Below are positions 9,365-17,361 of a stretch of DNA of 40,097 bases, one piece after another. Origin of the DNA: Pseudoalteromonas prydzensis (lineage in GTDB: Bacteria; Pseudomonadota; Gammaproteobacteria; Enterobacterales; Alteromonadaceae); assembly GCF_011050055.1 (NCBI RefSeq), contig NZ_DRGM01000056.1, positions 1 through 40,097 on the forward strand, in the 5' to 3' direction. The position numbers and the translations under genes were made by a program. The notes under the pieces are model-generated. The model was not told where the DNA came from. It searched no databases and saw only the letters and a list, made by a program, of their open reading frames with translations. The stretch's first letter is position 1. Every line of letters begins with the position of its first letter.

Positions 9365-9991
9365 ATGAAAGAAAAATCGAAAAGACAAACCGATCCTGCA
9401 TTGGCGCAGGCTCGGCGTGATCAAGTATTGTGTGCGGCAGCAGATTGCTTTCGTCGTAAAGGCTATCACGGTGCAGGAATGGCAGAAATATCAAAGACCG
9501 CAGGGATGAGCGCAGGCCATATTTATAATTACTTTGCCAGTAAAGAAGCTATTATAGAATCGATTATTGAACAGGATATGGAAAAAATGTTCTCTATTTT
9601 TCAGGAGTTTGAAGATCAACCCGGTGACTTAGTAACGATTTTACTCGATGGTTTAGACCATGCAGTTGATCATCATACTGATGTAAACCAAGGGGCACTT
9701 GATTTAGAAATGTTTGCAGAAGCGGCGCGCAACGACAAAGTGGCAGAGCAGTTGCGAAAGTCAGATTGTTACGCCAGAGAGAAAATGCGTAATCTGTTAT
9801 TGAGTGAACGTAGTTTAATAAAAGATCTTAGTGCAACTGAACTTGAAAGCCGTATCGAAGTGATGTTTGCAATGATAAATGGGATTACCTTACGTAAAAC
9901 CCTTAATCCACATGTTGATAAAGCAACGCTGTTATTAGCGCTTCGCCCTGCAATGCGGGTGCTTTTGGTTCCTTTCTCTTGTAATAAATAA
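9365..9991 (+). CDS. TetR/AcrR-family transcriptional regulator
   Basis: 208 residues, normal for the family. The N-terminal TetR helix-turn-helix is clear (ADCFRRKGYHGAGMAEISKTAGMSAGHIYNYF in segments, then ASKEAIIESI), followed by an all-helical ligand domain. An AGGA site precedes ATG 9365. It follows the RND operon by 143 bases on the same strand and is the obvious candidate to bind the palindrome at 3462-3493 and repress efflux until a ligand binds. The regulator-target link is inferred from position and operator shape. Confidence 0.93.
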   Translation: MKEKSKRQTDPALAQARRDQVLCAAADCFRRKGYHGAGMAEISKTAGMSAGHIYNYFASKEAIIESIIEQDMEKMFSIFQEFEDQPGDLVTILLDGLDHAVDHHTDVNQGALDLEMFAEAARNDKVAEQLRKSDCYAREKMRNLLLSERSLIKDLSATELESRIEVMFAMINGITLRKTLNPHVDKATLLLALRPAMRVLLVPFSCNK

Positions 9992-10016
9992 AATTGGGCT
10001 GATTATCAGCCCAATT
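9992..10016. terminator. Bidirectional terminator between tetR and the HupE-like gene
   Basis: Perfect 11-bp stem AATTGGGCTGA (9992-10002) / TCAGCCCAATT (10006-10016) with a 3-base loop, between convergent genes. The T-rich tail is better on the minus strand (TTTATTTATT). Confidence 0.8.
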
Positions 10017-10026
10017 ATTAAACAAT

Positions 10027-11151
10027 TTAAATTCGTTCCAAAGACCATTGCACCGCGATTATCGCAATCACGAGTGAGCCTGCGGGCATGACCCATTTTT
10101 GATACCACTGATAGTTTCTGGCCCAAATAAGTACAGGTAGGGCAACAACTAAGATAGCCAGTTGGCCTATTTCTACGCCTAAATTAAATGCTAATACGCT
10201 GAGTAATTGATAATCACTCGATAAGCCCAGCTCACCTAAAACGCTGGCAAAGCCCATACCATGCAATAAACCAAACGCAAATGTTACCCAACCCAAGCGT
10301 ATAACCAAAGGCCAAATATTGTTAAGTGCTGCAAATAACACTGATATGGCGATGCCTAATTCAACCCAGCGGCTATTAGGCGAGACCAGTTGCATTGCCG
10401 TTGCTGTCAGCGTAATTGAATGGGCTAAGGTAAAGGCGGTGACTATCCATGCGGTGTGCTTAAAAATGGTGGCTTTAGATTCTATCCCTTGCCATTTACT
10501 GGTTTTTCTAACTAATACGCAGGTTAGTAACAGGGCAATTAAAAACAAAATATGATCTAAACCAAGCCAAATATGTAGCACGCCTTGGTACACATACTGG
10601 TTAAAGGTTGTCAGGTAACTGCTCGTCGCAAAATCAAAGGTTTGTGCTGGATTATCTTTACTGATAACACGGGTTTGTTGATTGATAGTCACGATTGCTT
10701 TGTGATTGGCGTCGGTCTCAAAAAAAGCCGTATATGCAAGCGTTAGGGCATCATTACTTGCAGCTGTAGGGCAGGCTAACTGCAAGGCAATCACCACATA
10801 AGGTTGATTAAAGTGAGAGTCAAGCTGTAAGGGCGCGCTGCTAGAGAATGCACAAGCCTGTTCATCGATTGATTTTGCAGTTGTTGATTTTGCAGTTAAA
10901 GAAGTGAGTACGAAGTCGCTGATTGCACTGTGTTTTGCGGTTATCTCATGCCATGCAATATCGCCATCTTGGTTTAAATCAAACGCTATTTGTTGTTCTA
11001 GATCAGTGACATTAATTTGCCAACTGCCTGTAAATTGGCTGTCATTGGTTGCATCTAAAGTAATATAACTAGTACTTAATTGATGTGCCTGTGCGGTGCT
11101 TACAAGAAACAAACATACGCCGCACAGCAAGTGACGAATAAATATCTTCAT
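10027..11151 (-). CDS. HupE/UreJ-like membrane protein with N-terminal periplasmic domain
   Basis: 374 residues. A signal peptide ends at AQA (about 22), followed by a periplasmic domain of about 160 residues. That domain contains a canonical EF-hand loop, D58-L-N-Q-D-G-D-I-A-W-H-E69. The second half has six or seven hydrophobic segments with the HupE/UreJ_2 signature YQGVLHIWLGLDHILFLIALL and a conserved LLHGMGFASVL. Family members are proposed to be metal (nickel/cobalt) transport-related, but the function of this branch is not established. It is the last gene of the DUF4331 operon; its ATG overlaps the previous stop by four bases. Confidence 0.85.
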   Translation of the reverse strand: MKIFIRHLLCGVCLFLVSTAQAHQLSTSYITLDATNDSQFTGSWQINVTDLEQQIAFDLNQDGDIAWHEITAKHSAISDFVLTSLTAKSTTAKSIDEQACAFSSSAPLQLDSHFNQPYVVIALQLACPTAASNDALTLAYTAFFETDANHKAIVTINQQTRVISKDNPAQTFDFATSSYLTTFNQYVYQGVLHIWLGLDHILFLIALLLTCVLVRKTSKWQGIESKATIFKHTAWIVTAFTLAHSITLTATAMQLVSPNSRWVELGIAISVLFAALNNIWPLVIRLGWVTFAFGLLHGMGFASVLGELGLSSDYQLLSVLAFNLGVEIGQLAILVVALPVLIWARNYQWYQKWVMPAGSLVIAIIAVQWSLERI

Positions 11152-12155
11152 AGTGATGCTCCTTGCGCACGAGTGAGTAGTTGCTGATCGGCATCAAGTT
11201 TAGCTTGTTGCCAATTGATCTCTGCCCAGTACAGGGCCTTTTCAGGCTGTTTGTTGATGTCTAAATAATAATGCGCTAAGTCACTGGCATGGAAGCGATC
11301 TTGGCGTAATTCACGCAGTGCCACTCGTTGTGCCATTAAATTTTGCCATTGCGTCAGCGAGTTATCCTTGTAGTGTTGCTCTGCAATTGCTAAGCGCAGT
11401 AACAAGGCATCTTCTAAATTTTGTTTATCAGTGACCAGTGCTGGCAAAGTGTTGAGAACTTTTTGATAATTCCCCTGTGCTAAATGAATATCAGCCCATA
11501 ATACCACCAGACTTACCGGTGCATTGCTAAGTGGTATAGATTGGATATGACCAAGCGCTGCATCGGGTTTATTAAGTCTCAGTGCCATTTCAGCTAATAC
11601 GTGGCGAGTGTCATCGTTTTGTTTATTGCTCAAAATACTATTCTTTAAGCTTTGATAACTTTGTGCTAATTGTCCGTCTTGGCTGAGCACATCGAGTGTG
11701 CAGGTATTAACAACATCCATTGTTGTTAACCCTATTAGTTGCAAGCACTGTTTCTTAGCGGCTTTAAATTCACCTTGTACCATCAGCATATTCGCTCGCA
11801 GTAGTTGGGTGTTAATATGGTTTGGATCGCGTTTTAATACTGCTTCTGTGATTGCCATCGCTTCTGAAAATTGATGCTCGCGTTGTAAAACGCGTGCGTA
11901 CATATAGCCAAGTTGTGGCGTTGCAGATTGTGCATAGCGTTGTTGTAATTGATTTTTGAGCAGACCTTGACGTAGCTCTGTTTTACCCACTTGTTGGCTT
12001 TGCTTTAGTAAGGCCATTAATTCATCTTGGTTTAGCTGTGCGGTGTTGGTTGCCCGTGCTGTTGCGATGATGTCGTTATCTGCTGGGGTGAAAGGCTCAG
12101 CGGCTGCATTCAATGAGAGTAATAATATAAGATAAGTAAAAGTGCGGCCAGTCAT
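11148..12155 (-). CDS. Secreted tetratricopeptide-like protein of the DUF4331 operon
   Basis: I chose ATG 12155 (335 residues) because AAGGAG lies 6 bases upstream and the protein then begins with a clean signal peptide (MTGRTFTYLILLLSLNAAAEPF). The body is a chain of helix pairs typical of TPR folds: LGYMYARVLQREHQFSEAMAI, HINTQLLRANMLMVQGEFKAA, VLWADIHLAQGNYQKVL and RFHASDLAHYYLDINKQPEKA. It probably acts as a periplasmic scaffold. No catalytic motif is visible. It overlaps the HupE-like gene by four bases, which implies coupled translation and a shared job. Confidence 0.75.
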   Translation of the reverse strand: MTGRTFTYLILLLSLNAAAEPFTPADNDIIATARATNTAQLNQDELMALLKQSQQVGKTELRQGLLKNQLQQRYAQSATPQLGYMYARVLQREHQFSEAMAITEAVLKRDPNHINTQLLRANMLMVQGEFKAAKKQCLQLIGLTTMDVVNTCTLDVLSQDGQLAQSYQSLKNSILSNKQNDDTRHVLAEMALRLNKPDAALGHIQSIPLSNAPVSLVVLWADIHLAQGNYQKVLNTLPALVTDKQNLEDALLLRLAIAEQHYKDNSLTQWQNLMAQRVALRELRQDRFHASDLAHYYLDINKQPEKALYWAEINWQQAKLDADQQLLTRAQGASL

Positions 12156-12166
12156 GGTGTTCTCCT

Positions 12167-12187
12167 TAAAAAGGCCATCCATGGCCT
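12167..12187 (-). terminator. Possible intra-operon attenuator between the lipoprotein and TPR genes
   Basis: On the minus strand, AGGCCAT (12187-12181) and ATGGCCT (12178-12172) form a short GC-rich hairpin followed at once by TTTT and then the AAGGAG ribosome site of the next gene. It looks like a weak intrinsic terminator or processing stem that could lower expression of the last two genes. Confidence 0.45.
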
Positions 12188-12208
12188 GCAAGTTTGCTGT
12201 AGTATGGT

Positions 12209-12721
12209 TTAATTGTTGCCTAACAGATCATCAAAGTCGGCAGTTTCGTCTGCATTGGTAAACGTACGACCATTGATGCTCAGCGGTTTATCGCTGGCGG
12301 CTTGGTTAAACGCCGCGCGGCCAAATTGTGCAAAATCAACTTCAAGTGTTTCAATGGTGATATCGACCATTGCTGTTACTTGACTGTTGACACCATCACT
12401 TACTGCAAAGGTAAAGCTGTCTGAACCGGTTGTTTCAAGGTTAGGTGTGTAGGTATAGCTGCCATCACTGTTGACAACCACAGTCCCTAACATTGGTTCG
12501 GTCACTAGGCTAAACGTTAGTTTATCGCCTTCTGGATCAGACCCTTCGAGCATGTCTTCAATCGCCACTTCAGTTTGTGTGGTCACCATAGCAGCAGACG
12601 CTGTGGGGGCTTTATTCACCACAGGTGGCGTGGTTACTTTGTTATCGTCGTCATCGTTACAGGCGCTGAGCGTAAGCGCAGCAAGCAGTAACCCTAGATG
12701 TGATAATTTAAAGTGTTGCAT
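12209..12721 (-). CDS. Small lipoprotein with a cadherin-like (Ig-fold) domain
   Basis: 170 residues. The lipobox LSAC (Cys21) is followed by an Asp-rich start (NDDDDNK). Then comes one repeat of the type found in large bacterial adhesins: NKAPTASAAMVTTQTEVAI, EGSDPEGDKLTFSLVTEP, GTVVVNSDGSYTYTPN and GSDSFTFAVSDG. This is the cadherin-like/VCBS 'tandem-95' pattern, which often binds calcium. The C-terminal ~45 residues are not recognised. It lies 11 bases after the DUF4331 gene and is presumably co-transcribed. Its role is unknown. Confidence 0.8.
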   Translation of the reverse strand: MQHFKLSHLGLLLAALTLSACNDDDDNKVTTPPVVNKAPTASAAMVTTQTEVAIEDMLEGSDPEGDKLTFSLVTEPMLGTVVVNSDGSYTYTPNLETTGSDSFTFAVSDGVNSQVTAMVDITIETLEVDFAQFGRAAFNQAASDKPLSINGRTFTNADETADFDDLLGNN

Positions 12722-12732
12722 GAGTGTGCTCC

Positions 12733-14325
12733 TTATTTAGACCCAGCAAGCGGTGTTGCTAAGTAAGGGAAGCTGGCATCCATCATAGTGGCGTTAAGTG
12801 GTGCACCATCTGTAAACGGTACATTACCAACACTGGCATCATCTGTCGCACATAGACCTAAATCTGTATCGGTACCGTTAACTGGGATTGGGTAGCATAA
12901 ACGACCCATCACTACACGTAGTGCAATATCAACCACGTCATCACCAGGGCGACGACCATTTGGGAAACCCGCTAAATCATCACCAGCCACACCAAAGGCA
13001 GATTGATCAGCCTGCGCTTTTGCGGCAATGGCAGTATTTAGGCGCAGCATTTCGGCGCCGGTTACTGTTGCTAACTGGTTTACCCCGGGGAAGCCCGTTA
13101 AAAACGCAGTAACTAAATCATTACGTGGGAAATTAGTCGGTGCTAAGGTAGCAAGGTTTGCACCTAAGGTGGTGTTCACAGCATCTTTAAACAAAATGTT
13201 TAACAGCTCAGGTAAAGATGGGTGCGTGACGTAGTCAATAAATTGTCCGTCATCCTTAGGTGCAGAGGTAGAGAAAGTATCTTTATCTTTTAAGCCAATA
13301 ACTAATTCATTAACAAGCGGATTACCTAAGCGAGACACTTGGGTTAATGCGCCGCCATTAGCAGCGTTGTTAGCAAATTTAGCATTTGGGTTTAAAATGC
13401 GTGCTTGTGGCAAGCTGGCCGTAGTCCAAGTACCGATAGTGCCATTACCTTCACCCGTTACACAGGCTTTAGGTACTTCTACGGCGATCGCGGTCACGTT
13501 TTTGTCAGCTAGATCATCGTTTGCCACATCTTGGGTAATACCACCAGGGAAGCCTTCGCCATCACCGGCGCCTGGTGCGCTATCGCCTTCAACCGGTACA
13601 TAGTTAACTAAATCAAAGGTTTTACCTAGGTTAACGACAAACGGGTCTTTACGTTGACCAACAAATACTTTTGCCATCGCGTCGCAACCTGGGATGGCAA
13701 CTTGATAGACAAATTGCGCTGCGTAGTTTTTGTAACCATCCATTGATGAGAATGTTTTATCACCAATATAATCTAGCGGCTTATGAAATTCATTGCTGCT
13801 GGTCATGGTATTGGTCAGCATGGTTTTACTACCAGTGCGCTGCTCACCGGCGATCATGGTCATAGTGTATGATTCACTAAAGTTAACCGCCGCATTGTTA
13901 CCCGCGGCAACACCCCCGACGTTTTTCAGTGGCACTGCAACGCTACGTTGGTTACCTTCTGGCCCTACGGTTAATGCGACCCCTTGGTTATCATTCGGCA
14001 GCATACTTTTGAAGTTAAATGCAAAGGTAATATCTTCAACGGCATCACCATCATTATCGATGTGGATGCTGTAAGTTGCATCAGGGTCCATAGCAAAGTA
14101 GTTTGGCCCGCCATAGCCATCTTGCAGTGGAATGTAGTTAGCAATCAAGGTGACATAATCACCACGGCCTTGCTCATAACTATTAAAGGCATAAAAATCG
14201 GTTGAATCTAAAGTTGGGAAGCGGCTGATATTCGGTGCTTCACGGTGACTGGACGCCTCTGTTGCGGCGCTTACTAAGGTACTACATACTACTACTGCTA
14301 AGATTGACTCAGTTAAAGCTTTCAT
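12733..14325 (-). CDS. DUF4331 family secreted protein
   Basis: I chose ATG 14325 (530 residues). AAGGA lies about 8 bases upstream and the product starts with a signal peptide (MKALTESILAVVVCSTLVSA); longer in-frame starts run upstream through the promoter. The conserved DUF4331 N-terminus is clear: SSHREAPNISRFPTLDSTDFYAFNSYE and ANYIPLQDGYGGPNYFAMDPDA in segments. An Asp-rich loop, HIDNDGDAVEDITF (88-101), resembles calcium-binding loops. No enzymatic function is known for the family. It is the first gene of a four-gene operon with its own ECF-type promoter at 14360-14391. Confidence 0.88.
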   Translation of the reverse strand: MKALTESILAVVVCSTLVSAATEASSHREAPNISRFPTLDSTDFYAFNSYEQGRGDYVTLIANYIPLQDGYGGPNYFAMDPDATYSIHIDNDGDAVEDITFAFNFKSMLPNDNQGVALTVGPEGNQRSVAVPLKNVGGVAAGNNAAVNFSESYTMTMIAGEQRTGSKTMLTNTMTSSNEFHKPLDYIGDKTFSSMDGYKNYAAQFVYQVAIPGCDAMAKVFVGQRKDPFVVNLGKTFDLVNYVPVEGDSAPGAGDGEGFPGGITQDVANDDLADKNVTAIAVEVPKACVTGEGNGTIGTWTTASLPQARILNPNAKFANNAANGGALTQVSRLGNPLVNELVIGLKDKDTFSTSAPKDDGQFIDYVTHPSLPELLNILFKDAVNTTLGANLATLAPTNFPRNDLVTAFLTGFPGVNQLATVTGAEMLRLNTAIAAKAQADQSAFGVAGDDLAGFPNGRRPGDDVVDIALRVVMGRLCYPIPVNGTDTDLGLCATDDASVGNVPFTDGAPLNATMMDASFPYLATPLAGSK

Positions 14326-14359
14326 GACTGTATCCTTTAGTTTTAAATAGTGGTCATTA

Positions 14360-14391
14360 CTAATACGCACAGTGGTTACCATTGGATGCAA
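14360..14391 (-). promoter_or_regulatory. ECF-type promoter of the DUF4331 operon
   Basis: On the minus strand, TTGCATCCA (14391-14383), a 15-base spacer and CGTATTAG (14367-14360) match the site upstream of the ECF sigma gene at 15782-15752, with identical first element and identical spacing. The predicted start is near 14353, 28 bases before the DUF4331 ATG. Confidence 0.72.
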
Positions 14392-14452
14392 TGAAAAGTA
14401 AATAATATTAATATAATGTGTATTTGTTTTTATGTTGCTGATTTTAATCAAA

Positions 14453-14480
14453 TAAAAAACCAGCATTAGCTGGTTTTTTA
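14453..14480 (-). terminator. Terminator after the anti-sigma gene
   Basis: Perfect 12-bp stem TAAAAAACCAGC (14453-14464) / GCTGGTTTTTTA (14469-14480) with a 4-base loop, 20 bases after the anti-sigma stop. The tail is T-rich on both strands. It separates the sigma/anti-sigma transcript from the DUF4331 operon, which therefore needs its own promoter. Confidence 0.82.
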
Positions 14481-14499
14481 TGGTGGGTTACTGGTTTAT

Positions 14500-15189
14500 T
14501 TACAGTAAAATCAACTCAGTGGTGTATAACACTTCGGTGGGCGAGCCCGTTGGCGAGCCACCAATGGGTTCTAAACTTACGGCGAGTAATGCGATATCTT
14601 GTGCATTAAAGCGAGCGTCTTTTAATAACGATTTAACCCCGTCTTTTGGTAACAAACCTAAAGAAATAGGTGCATCTTGGCCTTTTAATATCATCCATAA
14701 CTCATAGTCTTTATCGGTTCTGGCGGTCAATTTATCGCTGGCTTTTATTGATAAACCTTGTTCGTTAACATCAATAAACCACAGCGGCTGTTCGCTGGCA
14801 TCTTTAAACAGCGCAATTTGTTGAGTCAGTTGACTAACAGGTGCTTGCGGCTGCCAAACAATCAGTGCTAACACAATGCTCGCAGCGGTGGCAATTAACG
14901 ACCACGCTTTCCAAATACTTGCTTTAGGGGTGAGCACCTTACTTGGCTCAGTGAGCTGTTGAGGGGAAATACGTTGCGAGATTGTTTCCCATACATGGCT
15001 ATCGGGTGGCACGGACTTGATTGAACTGGCCAAATCATTTAAATGTTGCTCCCACATCCATGTCGCTTCTCTAACGCGATTAGACGAGAGCATTAATCGT
15101 TGAAAGCGTTTGCGGGCAGGGCCTTTTAAGGTGCCAAGTACATATTCAGCCGCTAACATATCGATGAGTTTTTGGTTGTCATAATTCAT
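14500..15189 (-). CDS. Anti-sigma factor, RskA-like
   Basis: I chose ATG 15189, which overlaps the sigma stop as ATGA and has AAGGTG upstream; a GTG at 15201 is possible. The 229-residue product has an N-terminal cytoplasmic helical domain (LIDMLAAEYVLGTL, GPARKRFQRL, and a WMWEQHLNDLA segment). One transmembrane segment follows at about 88-110 (WSLIATAASIVLALIVW). The periplasmic domain is of RskA type, ending LWMILKGQDAPISLGLLP. Such proteins hold the ECF sigma factor at the membrane until released, usually by regulated proteolysis. The inducing signal is unknown. Confidence 0.88.
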   Translation of the reverse strand: MNYDNQKLIDMLAAEYVLGTLKGPARKRFQRLMLSSNRVREATWMWEQHLNDLASSIKSVPPDSHVWETISQRISPQQLTEPSKVLTPKASIWKAWSLIATAASIVLALIVWQPQAPVSQLTQQIALFKDASEQPLWFIDVNEQGLSIKASDKLTARTDKDYELWMILKGQDAPISLGLLPKDGVKSLLKDARFNAQDIALLAVSLEPIGGSPTGSPTEVLYTTELILL

Positions 15190-15725
15190 AACGTTAAGCA
15201 CCTTTGCAACTGTTGCAAACCGCGTCTGATCCAGCTTTTTACTGTCCCAAGCGGGGTCTCAATATGATCAACTAACTCACTGTGAGTTAAGCCTTTGTAA
15301 TAGGCTAAGTGGATCGCTTGTTTTTGCTGTTCATCTAGTTGCTCTATGCAATCAACGAGTTTACTGCCATCTTCATAATCTACTTCTAATGGTAAATCTG
15401 TGAGATCGTCGGCGCTTGCATAGTCATCATCCAATGCTTGCTCTTTGCGCACCTTGTGATAGCGCAATGAGTCTAAACTTCGGTAGCGAACAATGCTGAT
15501 CATCCAACTGATCACAGTTCCTTTAGTGACTTGATATTCCGATGCGTTATGCCAAATTTTTACAAATGCATCTTGCAAGGCTTCTTCTGCATGAGCACGA
15601 TTACTTAGCATCTTTAAACTAATTGCAAATAGTTTTGGGCTAGTGGCGTTATATAACTTGGCAAATGCCTGTTTATTGCCCTGAGCGGTTGCGCTAAGCA
15701 GAGGTAACAATTCGTCCGTTTCCAT
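15186..15725 (-). CDS. RNA polymerase ECF sigma factor (SigK/RskA-partner type)
   Basis: I chose ATG 15725 (179 residues) because AGGA lies about 7 bases upstream, and the longer frame runs through the promoter. Sigma region 2 is clear: LYNATSPKLFAISLKMLSNR, AEEALQDAFVKIWHNASEY and WMISIVRYRSLDSLR. Region 4 is LDEQQKQAIHLAYYKGLTHSE then GTVKSWIRRGLQQLQRCL. It is translationally coupled to an RskA-like anti-sigma factor. A matching promoter sits before this gene and before the DUF4331 operon, so autoregulation and control of that operon are likely. Confidence 0.93.
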   Translation of the reverse strand: METDELLPLLSATAQGNKQAFAKLYNATSPKLFAISLKMLSNRAHAEEALQDAFVKIWHNASEYQVTKGTVISWMISIVRYRSLDSLRYHKVRKEQALDDDYASADDLTDLPLEVDYEDGSKLVDCIEQLDEQQKQAIHLAYYKGLTHSELVDHIETPLGTVKSWIRRGLQQLQRCLTL

Positions 15726-15751
15726 AGAGTTCCTACTATTCTTTTCATTAA

Positions 15752-15782
15752 GTAAACGTTTAATAACGTCAAATGGATGCAA
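15752..15782 (-). promoter_or_regulatory. ECF-type promoter of the sigma/anti-sigma operon (autoregulated)
   Basis: Minus strand TTGCATCCA (15782-15774), 15-base spacer, CGTTTAC (15758-15752). It aligns base for base in the first element and spacing with the DUF4331 promoter, and both continue into TAATGA. Predicted start is near 15745, 20 bases before the chosen sigma ATG. Confidence 0.7.
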
Positions 15783-16088
15783 AAAACCAACTAAATGATG
15801 AGGGCTTAACTTTATTTTCATTATTTTCCATCACTTAGCCTAGCAGCTAAATACGGCTTCGCAAGTTACGAGGATCAACTTTTCATTGGCTGGGGGAAAT
15901 TATTAAGTTGCTCACTATTTGCCCTTATTAGCTTGTTAGCTACTGCGATTTCAGCAATAAAGACTATTTTTTTGAGCAAACTATAAAAAAATTACCTTTT
16001 CATACTAAATGCTTTGTTTTAGTGATGGTTAAACAGTGCATGAATGTCATACAATGGGGTAAAAATAGACCACATAAGAGAGATTTAA
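15783..16088. other. Intergenic region between the sigma gene and ilvE
   Basis: AT-rich, no gene seen. Near the right end, TACAAT (16050-16055) could be a -10 box for ilvE, but the -35 position (GGTTAA) is weak. An AGAGAG ribosome site lies about 8 bases before the ilvE ATG. No leader-peptide attenuator rich in branched-chain codons is visible. Confidence 0.4.
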
Positions 16089-17090
16089 ATGGCCGCATTC
16101 GGTACTGTATTTATGCCGCAGATGATTCAAGCTCATTTTACTGATAACGCTTGGAGCGAAAGCTCAGTTGTTCCTTCAGATAAAATTGAGCTGCATGCTG
16201 GGGCACATGTTCTGCATTATTCAAGTACGTGTTTTGAAGGTTTAAAAGCATTTCGCCATGAAGACGGTTCTGTCTATATTTTCCGTATGGATGCAAATAT
16301 TGCCCGCATGAAGCAAAGTTCGCACTTATTAAGCTTGCCTGAGGTCGATGGACCGATGCTTGAAAAAATGATTATTGATATTGTTCGTCAATACGCTGAT
16401 GAAACGCCATTACCACCGGGCTCTATGTATATTCGTCCTACTCATATCGGCACAGAAGCTGCGATTGGTAAAGCGGCCGTTCCCTCACTTAGCTCGCTGT
16501 TATATGTATTATTATCACCAGTAGGTGATTATTTTGCAGGTGGTGCAACGGCACTACGAGTATTACTTGAAGAAGACGGTATGCGCTGCGCCCCACATAT
16601 GGGTATGATCAAAAGTGGTGGTAATTATGCCAGTGCATTAGCACCTATTACAGCGGCTCGTATACAACATAAAGCTGATCAAATCTTATTTTGCCCTGGT
16701 GGCGATGTACAAGAGACAGGCGCGGCAAACTTTATCTTAATCGATGGCAATGAAATCATCACCAAAGCGCTAGATAGCACGTTTTTACACGGCGTTACCC
16801 GCAGCAGTATTTTAACGATTGCCAAAGATTTAGGAATGACGGTTTCTGAGCGCAACTTTACTGTTACCGAGTTACTTGAGCGTGCTGCAAAGCCTGGCAC
16901 TGAAGCTGCTTTATCAGGCACGGCTGCGGTACTAACCCCTGTTGGTACTTTTATTCACAATGATAAAGAATATAAAGTGGGCACTGGTGAAGCAGGCCCA
17001 ACAACTATGCGTTTGCGCCAAGTGTTGAATGATATTCAATGGGGTAAAGCACAAGATAAGCATGGTTGGTTGACTAAAATCGACGTGTAA
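16089..17090 (+). CDS. ilvE: Branched-chain amino acid aminotransferase
   Basis: 333 residues of the fold-type IV PLP aminotransferase family. It transfers the amino group between glutamate and the 2-oxo acids of leucine, isoleucine and valine in the cytoplasm. Visible family motifs are HYSSTCFEGLKAFR near the N-terminus, MYIRPTHIGTEA, the catalytic Lys175 in MGMIKSGGNYASAL, QETGAANFILID, and FLHGVTRSSIL followed by the C-terminal ALSGTAAVLTPVG. A strong terminator follows, so it is probably a single-gene unit, not linked here to other ilv genes. Confidence 0.95.
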   Translation: MAAFGTVFMPQMIQAHFTDNAWSESSVVPSDKIELHAGAHVLHYSSTCFEGLKAFRHEDGSVYIFRMDANIARMKQSSHLLSLPEVDGPMLEKMIIDIVRQYADETPLPPGSMYIRPTHIGTEAAIGKAAVPSLSSLLYVLLSPVGDYFAGGATALRVLLEEDGMRCAPHMGMIKSGGNYASALAPITAARIQHKADQILFCPGGDVQETGAANFILIDGNEIITKALDSTFLHGVTRSSILTIAKDLGMTVSERNFTVTELLERAAKPGTEAALSGTAAVLTPVGTFIHNDKEYKVGTGEAGPTTMRLRQVLNDIQWGKAQDKHGWLTKIDV

Positions 17091-17112
17091 AGTTACACGA
17101 TATGTTTTTAAT

Positions 17113-17144
17113 AAAAACCTAAGTTTTATAACTTAGGTTTTTTT
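17113..17144 (+). terminator. Rho-independent terminator of ilvE
   Basis: 13-bp stem AAAAACCTAAGTT (17113-17125) / AACTTAGGTTTTT (17130-17142), 4-base loop, running into T7 (17138-17144), 22 bases after the stop. Confidence 0.88.
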
Positions 17145-17361
17145 ATGCCTAAGTTATTTAATAACCTATACTTTTAACTGTGTAAGTTAGGTGTATTGGT
17201 GTGTAAAAATAACCGTTTTAAAAAAGCGAGCATCGCAGTACAAGTAGCATAAGATTTTAATACCCTGAAATATATATGAAATTTAATTTTTCTTAAGCCG
17301 TGTCAGTGGCGTATAAATTGCAGCTACTGTCTGCTAAAACGAACAACAAAAAGGAATATGT

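Noticed and set aside
12888..14205. Several overlapping plus-strand open frames opposite the DUF4331 gene
   Set aside because: They have no recognisable domains or ribosome sites, and the minus strand carries a clear family protein with a signal peptide.
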